DNA of 64,000 nucleotides from Schizophyllum amplum (GCA_007026445.1 VDMD01000060.1:1-64000); one strand, 5' to 3'; positions 1 through 13,144 are shown, counted from the first letter of the stretch. Notes: generated by a model not told the origin, from the letters alone. Numbers and translations: made by a program.

Positions 1-308
1 GGGGTGGCGATGGTGATGAGGCGGGGAATCTGATAATTGGGGTCGCGGTTGGGAATGCTCATGTCGTGCAGCTTATCCTTCCTGGGGGTATTCCTGGACC
101 ACTCTATGTCGAAGGATACAGCTTGCGAATAGTCGCCTAGGTGCTGGTCGATGAGGGCGTCCGCCGTGTTCGCGTCGTTGATGAAGACGACGGCAACGCT
201 GGTAGGCAGAGTGAACGGCCTGAGAGGGTGACGCCGAAGTCGAACGTGGCCCCATATGCCGAGGAGGCTCGCGAGGATCGAGGAGACGAGCAAGTATATA
301 CAATGCAT
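1..308 (-). CDS. 3'-5' exonuclease (DEDD/RNase D-Werner type), N-terminal part, cut by window edge
   Basis: Reading down from an ATG at 308 the frame stays open to base 1. The peptide begins MHCIYLLVSSILASLLG, continues through a basic stretch, and reaches TLPTSVAVVFI, ADALIDQHLG and AVSFDIEWSRN. The FDIEW segment matches the first catalytic motif (DxE) of 3'-5' exonuclease domains, which use four acidic residues to hydrolyse nucleic acid ends. It is followed by TPRKDKLHD, and the frame runs off the window before the second and third motifs. Only about 100 residues are visible, so catalytic completeness cannot be judged. The first 20 residues are hydrophobic, so an upstream exon or a different start is possible. 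It is divergently oriented from the JmjC-like gene. Confidence 0.6.
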   Translation of the reverse strand, partial: MHCIYLLVSSILASLLGIWGHVRLRRHPLRPFTLPTSVAVVFINDANTADALIDQHLGDYSQAVSFDIEWSRNTPRKDKLHDMSIPNRDPNYQIPRLITIAT

Positions 309-949
309 GGGTGTTGCGGTGGGGACTAATGATATGGGGGGGGCGGGGGGCGGAAAGCGATTGGCAAATGAAAGACGGACCTTATATATGTACGCTCAAC
401 CAAGGAGTACGATTCAACATGCATATGACACCTGAACACGAGGAAGTTGAAGTGCAGCCTAAATCTACGTTTGGAACGGCAGCGTGCAAGGCAATGGATA
501 GTTGCGGTTCTAATAGGCTCCATGTCTGTAGAGGATCCGCCATCACAGTTGAAAAGACGTGGGAATGAACTGGCGCCTGAACATACAAGAAGCAACCTGA
601 ACAGCACGGCCTTACATCGCCTGTTGTTCTACGCGATGAACGAAGGATGCCGGGATTCACCACCAGGTTGCGATGCAGAGCCCGTGCACCGTGCAATACG
701 AGACTGAGCACGAGCCCACGTACGACGACATTGCTCATCGGAGCGAGATTCGTGCCTTGGATGCGGAAACCAAACACCGGAATGATAAGCAACGGTGTCA
801 AACATGAACGTTGAACCAGGAAACACGCAGTCCGCTTTTGGGGTGGCTTATCGCCGATGCTTAACAAAGGTTCGTTATCAGAGACAATATGTCCATTTAC
901 GGAACGGCCAATCGGACCTCTATTTACCGCGATCACTTTGCCCAGAACC
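309..949. other. intergenic region between divergent genes
   Basis: This separates the exonuclease gene (-) from the JmjC-like gene (+). It probably holds both promoters. Reading frames on both strands are short or overlap in opposite directions, and none shows a motif or splice pattern I could support. Confidence 0.4.
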
Positions 950-3662
950 ATGGAACACACAGTCGTCCATTCTTCGTCCGACGAACCCTCTCAAATTGTT
1001 GAACCAGGCACAAGCAAGCGGAAATGGCATACGCAGATGACGAAGATATGGGTGGGGACTAACCCCGCTGAATCTAAACCTTCGGTGCAAATACGGGACG
1101 CCAAGGCGGAAGCTCGCCACAATAAGTAGTGAGTCCGTCTACCGTTCACATCGTCACCAATGCTAACATGTGCCGTCTGGTATCAGTATAAGGAAGAAGG
1201 ATAGAGACGCAGTCGCGGCCGCTAAGAAGGCCACGACACCAGTGGGGCTGCAGAGCGCCACACCCCCCTATACAACCTCTGTATTTGCCTGCGCCCCTCA
1301 AGCCCCCATCATCGGGAAGCGTGCCGCAAGCGTTCGAAATTCGGCCGACGACCGACAGACGGAACGATTTGAGGGATCTGCTTCGCACCGTGCAGCACGG
1401 GACGCGTGGTCAGGCGAACAGAACATCACAGAGCACGGCCCCGCTATTGCAGATGAGGATCATGACGCCTCCGTTGAGAATGTGCCCCACCTGAGTGGTA
1501 CGAGTCAGCATGAATCCACCGATGAGAATTTGAACAACGACAACGCATGGAACTCAGACTGGAAGCAGTACGGTCCCCAGGGGCAGGACATCACGGACTA
1601 CGCGCCTCACTACCCCGGCTCACCGACTGTGATCTGGCCTGGCGGGCTGCGTACTGTACTCCCTTATCTGCCTGACGAGACAAGTGGGCGAAACAAGCTG
1701 GAATTCGTGCGTATATTCTGAATTGCCCTTTTGGACTCGAATGACGCCACCTGTAGGACGAGACGATAGTCATCAACATAGCCCGCTCTTTCAAAGATTC
1801 TAGGGAGCGCCCGGATCTGTGCACGCACGTTCAGTACACCAACATGCGCGACGCTATACGCCTCATACGCGAGTGCATGTGCAAGGGTATGCCCCTTGTC
1901 TTCGACGGCTTTCCTGACTCATTGAGGTGGGCGCAATCGTGCTCCAATTGGGAGCAGGACACCATCATGCAACCCGAGCATTGGGGCGACGATCCTGTGG
2001 ACGGTGTCGTCGGCGCAAGCTTGCACGTCGCAAGGGAGTTTCACGGTGAGTTTACATCAATTGCACCACGAATTGCGTCTCAACGTATGATCTCGAACCA
2101 GACGCCGAAGTCAGAGAGGTCAAGCCACTTGAGCCATACGTACACGGTACGCTGCTCGACTTCGAGAAGTGGCTGAAGAGCGGTCGAAAAGTGCGATGCA
2201 TACTGGATCTCGTCTGCGGGTTTCCACAGAACGACATGATAACAGAGCGAGTAACACTCCCTCGTACTCCATCGTCCGTCTAACATATCCTCAGCCGAGT
2301 CGCTGATAACATTATCGAGTCCGTCAGGAAGGCATACGTTTGCATGTACAAAGGCAACTTCGCGGTACCCTCCGATATGCTCCAGACGCAGGACTGGTTC
2401 CTCCTTCACACCGCCGGCTTCTTCACAAGAGGGCACGTCGACGCCAGCGGCATGGCGACTTCTGCGCAGATACGAGGCGGCGGCATGAAGAAATGGATAT
2501 TCTTCAGCGCCCCCCCTCTGCCCAGTCTTCCCGAGGCAGCGACCCTCAAGGAAAGACGCGCTGCGCATGCGACGCTCGTACAGCGAATGTGCGACCTCAT
2601 ATTAGCTTCCAAAACCGACGTACTAGAGATACCCGAGCGCATTCAGGTCGGAAAAGGCAAGACCCGAGCTCGCAAGCAGGACGAGAAGTGGAAACCCGAC
2701 GGGTGTATTGTCGACTTGCGACCAGGAATGAAACTGTACGTCCCTTTGCATGTATACGAGCTGCAGCAACACTAACAGACCGCAACATAGATATCAGCCA
2801 GCAGGCAAAGTGCACGCGGCGTACACGCCCGTACCCTGCGCTGCCGCGGGTAAACACTGGTTCGGATACGGAGACTTGCACTGCGTAGAACTCAGCCGAC
2901 GAGTGCAACGCAGAAGTCTTGACGCTACCAACCACAATCACAACTGCGCCGTGCAGCTGATGCTAATATCAATGGCAGCTGCGCTTCCTGCTCGCGCTTC
3001 CGCTGGTCAGCGTACGTCGTGCGTTCCGTTACATCGCCCAAGCTGATAAGAAAATAGTCTTCAGGAAGAAACCTATGATAGCCCTGTCGCTTATGTTGAT
3101 GCGCCCCTTCGACTACATTCCCGCTCCAGATCCGTTGGAGAAGGTGCGGCCCGCAGCAGACGGATCCATCCCCCAAACCAGCAGCTCGAAAGCCGACGCG
3201 CGAGCGGTGGCGGAACATGCAAGTCGCATGCGCAACGCAGAGGCCATGGCAGAGTACGACATGACCACGCACCTGCGCGACCAAGACTGGGCGCTGAATG
3301 GCACCGAATTCGAACGACTCGCGCACACGGTAGCCTTTCGCATTCTGCACGCGTGCAGTCGCCAGTACGGCAGGAGCAAGGAGCATTCCCTACCAGGACC
3401 CGAATACATCGTCGACGGAAACAATTGGGAAGATCCCGGCCCCATAATGGACGTCGCAGGACTCACCCAGGATCTGCTCTCTGAGCATGTAGACGACAAG
3501 CGCCAAGCGGGACCGCGGCACCTAGGGAGGAGTGGAAAAGGCGGGGACCTGATGAATGACCTCTCACGAACGGCTCGCGCAGACGAAGTAAACGGGAGCG
3601 CCAGTCCAGCCAGCAGCGACCTTACCGACGTCGACGAGTTGGATGATGATAGCTACTCTTAG
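950..3662 (+). CDS. JmjC-like domain protein (2-oxoglutarate/Fe(II) fold), about 789 aa, 7 exons
   Basis: The exons that keep phase are 950-1128, 1187-1706, 1757-2045, 2102-2246, 2295-2735, 2791-2902 and 2979-3662. The 2247-2294 intron would be of GC-AG type, because the nearby GT donor at 2251 breaks the frame. The core shows GHVDASG (H codon 2434, D codon 2440), an HxD iron-binding motif, followed by GGGMKKWIFFS, where a lysine would contact 2-oxoglutarate. Later comes YQPAGKVHAAYTPVPCAAAG with the distal histidine (codon 2813) and HWFGYGDLH. This is the arrangement of JmjC/cupin hydroxylase-demethylase folds, of which Agaricomycetes carry many copies. The N-terminal third is low in motifs and polar. 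The tail is acidic and serine-rich (DLTDVDELDDDSYS). Substrate is unknown; histone demethylation is only a family-level possibility. Confidence 0.75.
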
Positions 3663-3801
3663 AACAAATACTTACGCATTACACGGACAATCAATACTGG
3701 AACATTCTCACCGCACGCATCGTAGACAAGCAACATATTATACATGGACGCACGCCAAGAGAATAAACACATACAACAGTAAGATACAAGCAAGATACAC
3801 C

Positions 3802-5355
3802 TCAAATCGCACCGGGCACCACAGCAGCTACGGCCGGCCGCAATCGGCGGTGGAAGTCCTTGATGATACGATGCGCGGAGGCGCGGTTCTCTGCGGTACG
3901 TAAGCAACAGCATAGAGCGGTCAGAAATGACTCACCAGCAGCGGTCCACCGCCCGTCTATCACAACAGATACACTCTTCCATTTGCCGTGTTCGATGACA
4001 GCGGCCAGCACGGAATAATCGGCCGGAGAGCGTGCGCAGGCGAAAAAGTCTCGGACTATGAGGTCTACTTCACCGGGCCGCGTCTTCTCCGCCGCCCTGG
4101 TGCAAAACGAGAGGGCGTCCGCAGCAACATCGAGCACTTGGATGGGCAGTGGTTCCTCAAGAGTGCCAAACACATCGACGGCCTCCTGGCCAACTGCGAC
4201 AATTAAGCACATCAAGGGGACCACGGACGTTCATAGGAAACTCACTGGGGATCACGGCGAGAGCACTGCGAGCCAGCCGAAGAACGCGCAAACAGTGTCC
4301 ATTGGCGAGAAGTATACGGCGCGCAGCAGTCCAAGCCAGCGGAGTGGAAATAAATACCTTCACGTCCTCGACGTTGGTGAAGTGAATACGGCGGATAAGT
4401 TCGTCGGGGCGTTCGCCAAAGTCCAGCACAAGCGTGTGCACGTTGGGTAAGAAGAGGTCGCGTTCATCGTTCATGGCCTCCTGCATCCACACATCGCTCA
4501 CATTCGGATTGTACCACGCGCTGAATGGGTCCGAGATAGAGAGGCGAGTGACACCAGCAAAGATACCCAGCGGACCATCCAATATCATCCTCCGGACGAA
4601 ATACGCGGGGACGCTCTCCAACTCCAACATCTCCAGCTTACGCAGAAGCGAGACGGATCCATTCGTCGATAGCACCCAGAAAATGCGGCGCCAGTCCACC
4701 CCATCGAATAAGCCGTTGCCGATGATGACTAGGCGGAGGATGACCGGCTGCGCGAATATGGCCACTTGGTAGAGCAGTTCAGCCTTGGCGCCGAAAGGAC
4801 AACGCAAACTAATCGACTTGCAGTGGTCTGATAGTTGCCGTTGAAACCTATCTAGTTATTATTTAATCAGCAATAGAATACGTCGTCGCACGGGCAGAAC
4901 GTACCCGCATTCACGAAGACGGGATCGGCACATAGCAGCTGAGGCTCCTTGTTCGTATGTGCGCTACCGTGATGATATGTGGGAGAGCCCCACCCATTGT
5001 TGCATGTCGCCCACGACGTAGGCGGACCATGGCACACGCCGTCATCCATCGGACGCCCCACATCCAGCGCGGACGAAAGAGACGGGACGTCCGGAGAGGG
5101 CATTATGTTCTCGTAGAGCTTGTCGTACAGCACTTCGTCGAGGTGCAACTCCACCATCGTGTACGGCGCTAGGGTATCGGCCGCATATTTGCATGTCTGG
5201 CGCACGCTCGCCACATCTTCCGGTCCCAGCTGTCCGGATATCTTGTTAACCAGTTCCACCGGTAAAAGTGGCTGGAAGTAAGTGGTAGATGTAGGTGTCA
5301 GATCACGCGAGCGGACGGCATGAGCGCGCGAGCGGATGACATCGCGAAAGGCCAT
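3802..5355 (-). CDS. F-box protein, 463 aa, 4 exons
   Basis: Exons 5355-4882, 4816-4246, 4193-3936 and 3890-3802 join with consistent phase and a summed length divisible by three. The N-terminus carries an F-box-like stretch (FQPLLPVELVNKISGQL, then VRQTCKYAADTL), which in this family binds Skp1 to form an SCF ubiquitin ligase. The rest reads as degenerate leucine-rich repeats (LRLVIIGNGLF, LEMLELESVP, VTRLSISDP, VHTLVLDFG, LRVLRLARSAL), expected to choose the substrate. The first intron uses an AAG acceptor at 4817-4818; a nearer CTAG acceptor would break the frame. Substrate is not predictable. Its stop faces the stop of the JmjC-like gene about 140 bp away (convergent). Confidence 0.75.
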
Positions 5356-5530
5356 GGTGGTGGATCAGAACGAAAACGAAGACCGAACTCGGACATAAAT
5401 AATCCCGTGATTCTATGACACGTGACGTAAATAACGGTCACCCTGCTATTCGGATGAATCTCACTGGTAAACACGGCATCTGTATACATATATCTGCAGG
5501 TACATTCTACAATATGTCCTACGGGCAGCG

Positions 5531-8421
5531 TCACGTCCTCTCCTTTCTGCGACTCTCGAACGAAGCCACTGGTCCATCGGCGTACACAACGACGAACATC
5601 ACATTGTGATGGACGTCGTGCTCCCTCTCCTCGTGCGCCCTCCCGAACGTCATGGTCGTGGTATGCACAATGATAGCCACGGAATCGTTGGGGATGGGTC
5701 CCTTCATCTGCGGGCACTGCGCAGGCCAATAGGAAGGATCTTTGAACAAGTGCCAATTATGGCGAGCATCGAATACAGGCACTGCGAAACAGTCAATATG
5801 CGAGCGCTAGCACAAGTGCGCCACAAACCTGATTGCCCTGCCTGAGGCTCAAACGGTGGCAACTTCGTATCCGCTGAGAAGGCCCATGGCTTGTGTTCGC
5901 TCCCCGCAACAGCATCGTCTGCAAAAAGACATTGGCGCATGCATGAGCGATGACACCTATCGACGACAAGTAACGTATACTCACCGGCATCGGGATTTGC
6001 CATCGTAGCAAACTTGAGGGCGTTGTCCCTCATGCAAGCTCGCAGTACGCGGGCTCCAAATACAGTACACTCGAGACAGATCTGTCGCTCACGCAGCCCC
6101 TGAAACAAAGACGCGTACATATATCTTATGCCGTCCGGCAGCATCTCGTCGAGGCAGCTACTGCGAACCACCGCGAATGACACGGAAATGGCGGGAAGCC
6201 TCGTGTCTTTGTGGGACAAGCGGAAGACACCAGATCCCATGTATGTCTCTAGTGCAACAACCGCGGACGGGTCGATGGCTGCTTCGTTGATGAACGGACC
6301 ATGCTGCTCGAACATAAGGAGCTCCGCAAAACCCTAAGACAACGTAAGCCGCGACCGACCTCGGATGTCGTATGTACACACCTGGCTCGCGACTCGTCCA
6401 TCACGGACATGATCTCTCCTAAGAAAGGATCGTCCCATCCCTCTATGCCTCTTATTCCGTCGTACACATCGTCAAAACCGCACGCGCTACGAAGAGATAT
6501 CAACAGCGATCCATGAACGGCTGATCCATCCGACTCACACAGGCAACCGATACATAGGCGCGTAAAATCCGCCGGGCACGAGCACGCTTTCAGCGTAAGG
6601 CTCCCAATCAAACGCGGCCTCTCCGCGCTCGCATATACTGACGAGGACGGGGTAAGTATGTGACCGGTCTGAACGAGGCATTACACCACTCACAGAGGCT
6701 TTCGGACCATAGCCGGCAGAGCAACAGCTACAGTACCAGGATAGCTGCCGAACTCGCAATGCAGAGCGGCCTTAGCTTTGCGCCATATGGGAACGACCTG
6801 AGGAAGATACAACAAAGAAGAGTGAGACGCGGAACAAGCATGTGTGCAGGAAAACCGTACCTCTGCAAGAGGTGAACCGTCTTCACCGGATGAGCTATCA
6901 GCGTACTCCAAAGAGTCACGGCTATCGATGGACGCCTCGTCGCCATCATCATCATCGCTAGAAGCGCCACCAAGCAGCATCATACGAGGAATTCTGGTCA
7001 CGATTTCAGCCGTGACATTCGACGGTACACACGAAAGCACTCACGGCTTCAATAGCCCTGCCTTCGCGCGCTGCAAGAGGTACCTGTAGCACGCGTTAGG
7101 ATGCATAACCATAGGAACAAAAGCATCATACTCGAGCACCAGCACAACGTCGGTAGATGCCTCCGGGGAAGGGACTTTGGGTGACACCTGCCGTATCTTC
7201 TTCTTGGGACTCCGGTCGACTTGTGGGGGGCTTTCCTCGGAGCTACGATAATATCAGCGAGAGCGACACGAATACAAAGTAGAACAGGCACCGACTTCCT
7301 CTTAGTGTTGCGCGTATTCATCCACGCGGGCATGGTTGGACTGTAGACGACATAAGAATATGTAGCGTGGGCAGCAAGAACACACGCACGCGTTCTTGGA
7401 CTTCTTGGCAGACTTCGACGGCGGCGTAACCGGCACGCTGAAAACGGTTCATCATTAGATACAGACTCAGAGGCGCATGCCACTCACCTCGCATCAGCTT
7501 TGCGCGGTGTCGACACCGTAAGAGGGGACACAAATACGGCCGAAGATTGACTACGATGATGAGTATAATCCCGAGCGCATATTCCCTTAACTTACGTGTG
7601 TGGTCCTCGACTACCGGTTGCAACGCCCAAACTGGTGCGCGAAGCGCTATGAGACGATTGACGTATAAGGCTGCGTACTGTTAGTGTCGGTGGATCACAG
7701 AGCGATGACACTGACCTTGCCACCTTCAAACCCTCCGTATCTCCACGCAAAATGCCGTCGTTCTGCGCGGGAGCAGGAGACGAACTGTATAAAACCGTTA
7801 GATAATCGCTCAACAGAAAAGGACCGCGTCCGATTGTACCTCGCGCTAGACAGAGTCAACATTGACATCTTGGACACCGCCATTTTGGACGGAGTCGGAA
7901 ACAGATCGGGTGCTAAATCTGCACCATGGGGCGAAGCATACCTATCGAGCGAGTGAGTACGGCTATATTGCATGGTCGAACAGGCAACGACTACTCTTTC
8001 TGCGACTTCGCGGAGGCGGGAATCAATCCATCGGCGGTAATACTTGAAACGGGAATCCAAAACCCAGGCGTCAGCATAATAGCAACGCGGGTACGGAGGG
8101 GAATGCAGGAATGTATAGATGGAGGGGGAAGGGGAGGGGGAGGGGGAGTAAGAAATCGGACACGCACGGCTCCCTCTTGACACGGTCCGGGGTACGCGGC
8201 ACCGATGATGCGACCGTTGCGATAGAGCTGTTTACATCGGAGCTCGCGGCAGAACTTCCTCCACATTTCGCACCTCCCGTGGAGTGCAACGGGGAAGGCG
8301 AGCTATGTGGAACATGTCAGTATTCAGATACAGAAGATAGACGACAAAATACGAACCGAGCAACACGTTCTTGTTGCGCGTAGTACTGCATCATCACCTT
8401 CTGCATGTCATCGGCGCTCAT
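5531..8421 (-). CDS. many-exon protein of unknown function with Pro/Ser-rich N-terminus
   Basis: A chain of short exons joined by GTGAGT/GTACGG-type introns gives one phase-consistent protein on most junctions. The proposed start is MSADDMQKVMMQYY at 8421, though an exon further upstream cannot be excluded because an acceptor lies just before it. The N-terminal half is disordered, with repeated TP/SP motifs (VPRTPDRVKREP, VSTPRKADA, VPVTPPSKSAKKSK) and an acidic patch (SSDDDDGDEASID). The C-terminal half looks folded: VVPIWRKAKAALHCEFG, CGFDDVYDGIRGIEGWDDPF, FINEAAIDPSAVVALETYMG, then VFDARHNWHLFKDPSYW and NDSVAIIVHTTTMTF ... HHNVMFVVVY near the stop at 5531. I do not recognise the family. 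One junction near 7.9-8.05 kb was not resolved. Confidence 0.6.
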
Positions 8422-11400
8422 CCCCTCGTAGAGACGGAGGCTACACAAGCACTATCAGATAAACGAAGACGACTGGACAAGAGGGAGAAGACGAACGCGT
8501 CCATGGCAGAATGGGACTAAAATAAAGGGCGGACGATCTGCTGAATGAACGAAGAGGGGCGAAGAAAGCAGGAAGCGTATACCGGAAGAGAAACGTACCA
8601 TTTTAAACGACGGCACCAACCCTCCGCCCAAAACCGCCCGCCCGCCGACGCGTCCGATGACAAAATAACAGGGCGACAGCGCATCCAACGCAACTGAGCA
8701 CATGCCGAAAAGGGCGATCTTATCAAGGACAAATCACCCCCAAAAAGGGACACCTTATCGTCGACCATCCACCGCTTTGATCTTGCCCGAGGCGGGATAT
8801 ACGCCGCGGGCTGCACCTGGGCTAATCAGGGCAATTATGCGGATATGGACACAGGACGTACATGCGAACCGTCAAGCAGCACTCGCGGCGGACCAGCACG
8901 GCAGTACTCCCAAGTTCGTTCACGAGCATACAATATACCTGTGCTACATTGGTTTCACGCGGCAAACAAGCGCTGAAGGGGCGTCAGATACGGCGAAACG
9001 AAGATTACGCTAGACGGGAGGAACTTAGCCTCCTCGTGTATACGGACAGGATAGGCGACACAAAATGTCAACATCAGCACCGGTTCAGCAAACGAATGCA
9101 GGGGGAAGAGGAAGGAAAGAAGGAGTGCGACTGAGCGAATGCAAGGAATGTATTCAGGTACATGAACAGAGGGAACGACGAATATTCACAGGTCACGGTT
9201 CTCATGACGGCAGGTCGCCGACGCCAATTTATGCCCCGCCTCCGCCCCTATACCGCAGCGGACGCACTGTCCTGCTAAACACTTTAGCACAAAGCAACGA
9301 CCACAGCAAGACAACGGAGAAGGTCGAACATGCAAGACCGGTGGACCGAATGCGACTGCGCGACTTACCAGGTGAAACGAAGAAGCAAACCCGGCCGACG
9401 GACAACAACAAGAAGCAGAACAACACATACACACCCGGTCGACAGGCGACGCCTGCAGGTACGTGGTAAGTCGCTAACAGACGTATATAGAACATCGGAG
9501 TACATACTATGAACATCACGCATCCGTTTGACTGTCTAGCGCGTTCACGCATGCCTTCGGCGTGCCCATAGCATCGTATGTATGATCTAGAAGAGCGTAA
9601 TTAAGCGTATTGTTACGCGATTGGCAAGGGAACTAAAGGACAACCCGGCTGCTCACCTTGCAATGTCGTGGTACATTCGCCCAGCGTCACCACGCACTCG
9701 CATCCGGGGTTGCAGCGTTTTATAGCGTCTATGTTCCTTATCGACAGGTTTACACGGGCACGCGGGCAAGCGCACTACCTTGAAGACAGGTCAGCGTTCG
9801 GATAAGATGGCGTAGAAGGGAGGACGTGAGGGGGACGCCGGTATTGTCGCAAGCAACACCGCAAGTTCCCGGTGCGATGAGAGCTCAGTGCGGGTCGCCC
9901 TCGACACGGAATGCGATACGAGACGAAGGGGACGGGCGCAACGGACATACCCGCCGATGCTGGTACATATGTTTCCGGAAGGGCGATCCCGCATCCCACC
10001 TTGACGGGCAGATAGCCAACAGAGCGGCTCGACGTATCTGGCGGGCGGGGGAAGATGAGCGTATGGGATGATCTCTTAGATGGAATCAGTGCGCACGTAT
10101 ACACCACCGTCACGCGATGCGTCCTGGTGGACACCTTAGCGTACGCTCTGCGCGAAGGAGTGGAACGCACCTGTGCATAGCTCATATCCTGTGCACGGCT
10201 CATATCATGTGCCCCAAAGCGCGTCTGCGTACTCTCGCAGATCCATCGCGGCTATGGCCAGAGACTACGGGTTGGTGAGCACAACGCGCCTGTTAATGAG
10301 CTATTCCGCAACGACGTACCATGCCGCGCCCAGCCCATCCCATTGCACGCCACGCCCCGCGTACTCTCGGCACAATCCTGCAGCACCAGCCGCATCGCGA
10401 GCACACGCTTGCGCATCAAGCCCTCTGGAACCAAGAGCTTCACCGCGGGGCGCTCTGGCCAGCGCCCCTTCTCCTGCATGCACTGTCATGCAACTGATGG
10501 CGTGGATGTCATTATGATTATAACGTCCTACAGGGCTTCCTCAGTTATGTACCCGCCGGCCGAGCATAGAGACGCACCTGCAGAAGATACGCCACCCGCG
10601 CCGCCTCATCCACCCGTCTCATCCACGAAATACAGAGCAGCTCCCTTGCGAATGGCCGCATCCAACGTCGATAAGGTTATTATTAAAGGACATGGTAGGC
10701 GGATGGTAAGAGCACGCCGACTGAAGCCCGGAAGCACATAGGTGGATAGAGCGTTCAGTGGAAGATGGCACGAGAGGGCGCGCGGCGCCGTCGATCTCTG
10801 GCCGGGAACTGCCGTAAGTCCCATCATTTCTGGAGTCAAAGCGGTCAGCGTCGACCACTTCTGGCGTTCTGCAACCTTTCACAGGCGGAATTTCGCAGCG
10901 AAAAAAAATAGAGTGCATTAAAGGACCCATACAATTAAGTCTATCCACTTTTTAAGCGAGGCGCCCTCAACAACATTGGCAGACTGGGTCTCGGGCCAGT
11001 CTTCCAAAAGGGGCCCAGAAATGATGGCGTTTGAAATGCTCTACGGAGCTAAGAGCACGTTTTCTTTCTCGCCCAATAGAGCCACGCCAACGCGGTCGAT
11101 TCGCATAATTCTTGCGCAGAACGATGGCAGACGTTTCAGGGAAGCCGCTGATTTATTTTCACAAGATTCCAAGAACTTTGGAAGACGGAGCAGCGGAAAC
11201 CGGAAACTGCCGAAATGTGGCAGTGCCGCTTTGTGTTACTGATGGTGCTGAATTCCGCTCTGGTAAAACGAAACCTGACAAGCAGGTCTCGTAATTGGAC
11301 GGACGTGGTGCTGTTGGGTTGCAGGTTGACGGACGTTGCGCGGATGCGCGGGGGATTAAACATGCCTGTCGGATGGTGACAATCCGAAGGATCTATATGG

Positions 11401-11648
11401 CGTTAAGTCAGTCAGATGATTGAAGGTGTGGAGGGCATCTGATTACGTTGAAAATTTTGTAGGGGAAGAGGGACCTTGGACGTTGGCTGGACAAAATCAT
11501 GAAGGTTGACCTTTTTATATGTTGTTGTCTAAGACAACGCGACCGCATTTCGGCGCCGGAAGGTGGCAAATGTCAGACTGCACTGGCCAACTCGTCGGTG
11601 TGGAGCCTTCCTGAGACTGTGGCTTACATAGCTACACAAGGACAGCGT
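8422..11648. other. region with weak, unresolved coding signals
   Basis: Several minus-strand segments have codon-like composition, for example about 10300-10480 (PAVKLLVPEGLMRKRVLAMR) and about 10620-10680 (LDAAIRKGAALYFVDETGG), and one near 9800-9990. Plus-strand segments near 9065-9470 and 10343-10741 overlap them. I could not connect any of these with splice sites into a gene with a recognisable domain. From about 10930 to 11640 the sequence is more AT-rich and shows nothing I can name. It may hold a decayed gene or the 5' part of the neighbouring minus-strand gene. Confidence 0.35.
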
Positions 11649-12828
11649 CTACATAAAGACAAATGCGAGCCTGTGACCCCCTAAGGAGGACAACGCCGCA
11701 GACATTGCGAATCGTAGCATATAATAGTCGTCCGAGTCCATCCGTTGCACGGAACTGAGCTCGAATTCCATGCGGGAACCGGACACCATCGCGTTTGGCA
11801 GCCACACCTGCCACTGTATAGGACTCTCGCCGCCGTGTTGACTGTCGAAAATAAACCAATCGGTTCGCCCTAGGATAAAGGCCTCCACAAAGACGCTTGC
11901 GTCAACGCGGATACGAATAGTGCGAAGGCTCGGAAGTGATCGACTGGCGGCGAAGACCGACGTGAAAGTGGTTAGTGCATCCCACACTACATCTATGGGC
12001 GACTGAGCCTGGCGCACATCAAATGTGAGGGTAGTCAGGCAGGCGAGCTCTTCGTATCTGTTCGCATCTTCGTCAAAGGTCAACAACTACCACAGGAGGT
12101 GGCAGGCAATGAAACGCACCGTAGAGCACCATTCCGGCAAAGTCTGATAACTCGATCTCCGCTATCGTGTGAGCAAGGCTGTCTATCGCAGTGCAGAATG
12201 TCGCCCACCCGCAAGACGGCGGGAACTTGACGTATTCTAGATGAGATGCGTACGGCGCGATACACTCTTGGATGTACGGGGCCATGACGCGGTCTTGGTC
12301 TCCAGATAGGTATAGACGGCGCAAACGAGGGTAGTCGGTGGTTGGGTAGCAGTGCGCGTACCGGGGGGCTGCTGAGGGGAAGGCAATGTCGAGGGTCTCC
12401 AGAGTGTCTGCTGCAAACATGACGCCAAGGTGAATTTCTGTAAGACATTCGACGTCCACTCGAAGAATTGCACACTTGAGAACCGGTAGAACGGAGAGCA
12501 CCATGGCAATTTCGACCCCGTTCGCTTGCAGGTGTGGGTCTTTGTTCTCGCAAGTCCAGTTGAGCGTCGTGGCGTACGGTAGAGTGGGTAACTCAATTGG
12601 TGCGTCCGATAGAGTAATATCAAGGGAGCGCACAAGGCCTTGGACGCGTGGATTGCAGCGGAGGAACAGGACGTCCAGCTGAGAACGCACAAGGAAATGG
12701 TGATGAAGGACTGGATACGCGACTGATCGCAGGTGAAAGGAGGACTGCGAAAGGGCGCGAAGCGTCCCCGCATCGCATGCGCACGCCACCATGTGAATGA
12801 GCTCTGTAGGTAGTGCGCTGAATAGCAC
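11649..12828 (-). CDS. F-box protein, main exons (5' exon not resolved)
   Basis: The frame entering near 12828 starts LFSALPTELIHMVACACD ... LRALSQSSFHLRSVAYPVLHHHF, a clear F-box-like helix set at the N-terminus. Leucine-rich repeat-like strands follow (VRSLDITLSDAP, LKCAILRVDVECL, LETLDIAFPSA, LRRLYLSGDQDR). A 43-bp intron (12087-12129, GT-AG) joins it in phase to a last exon 12086-11649 (LLTFDEDANRYEELACLTTL ... LGGHRLAFVFM). An acceptor (TTCACTCAG) sits just before the first F-box codon, so there should be an upstream exon. A donor at 12878 exists, but its obvious ATG-containing frame has the wrong phase. The role is inferred to be a substrate receptor of an SCF ligase. Confidence 0.65.
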
Positions 12829-13144
12829 TGAGTGAACAGGTTAGATGTCCATCTATTGCGCGAGTACGCGGCACTGACTTTTTTCGATGGGGGTGAAGAA
12901 CGGATTGCGGAAATATTGGCAGCGCTGCAGTACATTGCTGTCTTATGTACTGTCAGACCATTCAAAGTAAGACAATACTCAGGTCGGAGGGAAGGGGGGA
13001 GGCTGATCAGCGTGTCTTGCCTGTACCGCCTCCCGCGCGACAAAGTTCAACATCGTCCGAGTCACGTGTCAACCCACGCGACGGCCGCACGCGCGTTGAG
13101 AACTTGAAACCCTGCCACCCGTGCATATCCGTACTGCTCGTGCG

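Noticed and set aside
12087..12129. Frameshift in the F-box gene at 11.6-12.8 kb
   Set aside because: A 43-bp GT-AG intron joins the two frames in phase, so no mutation needs to be assumed.
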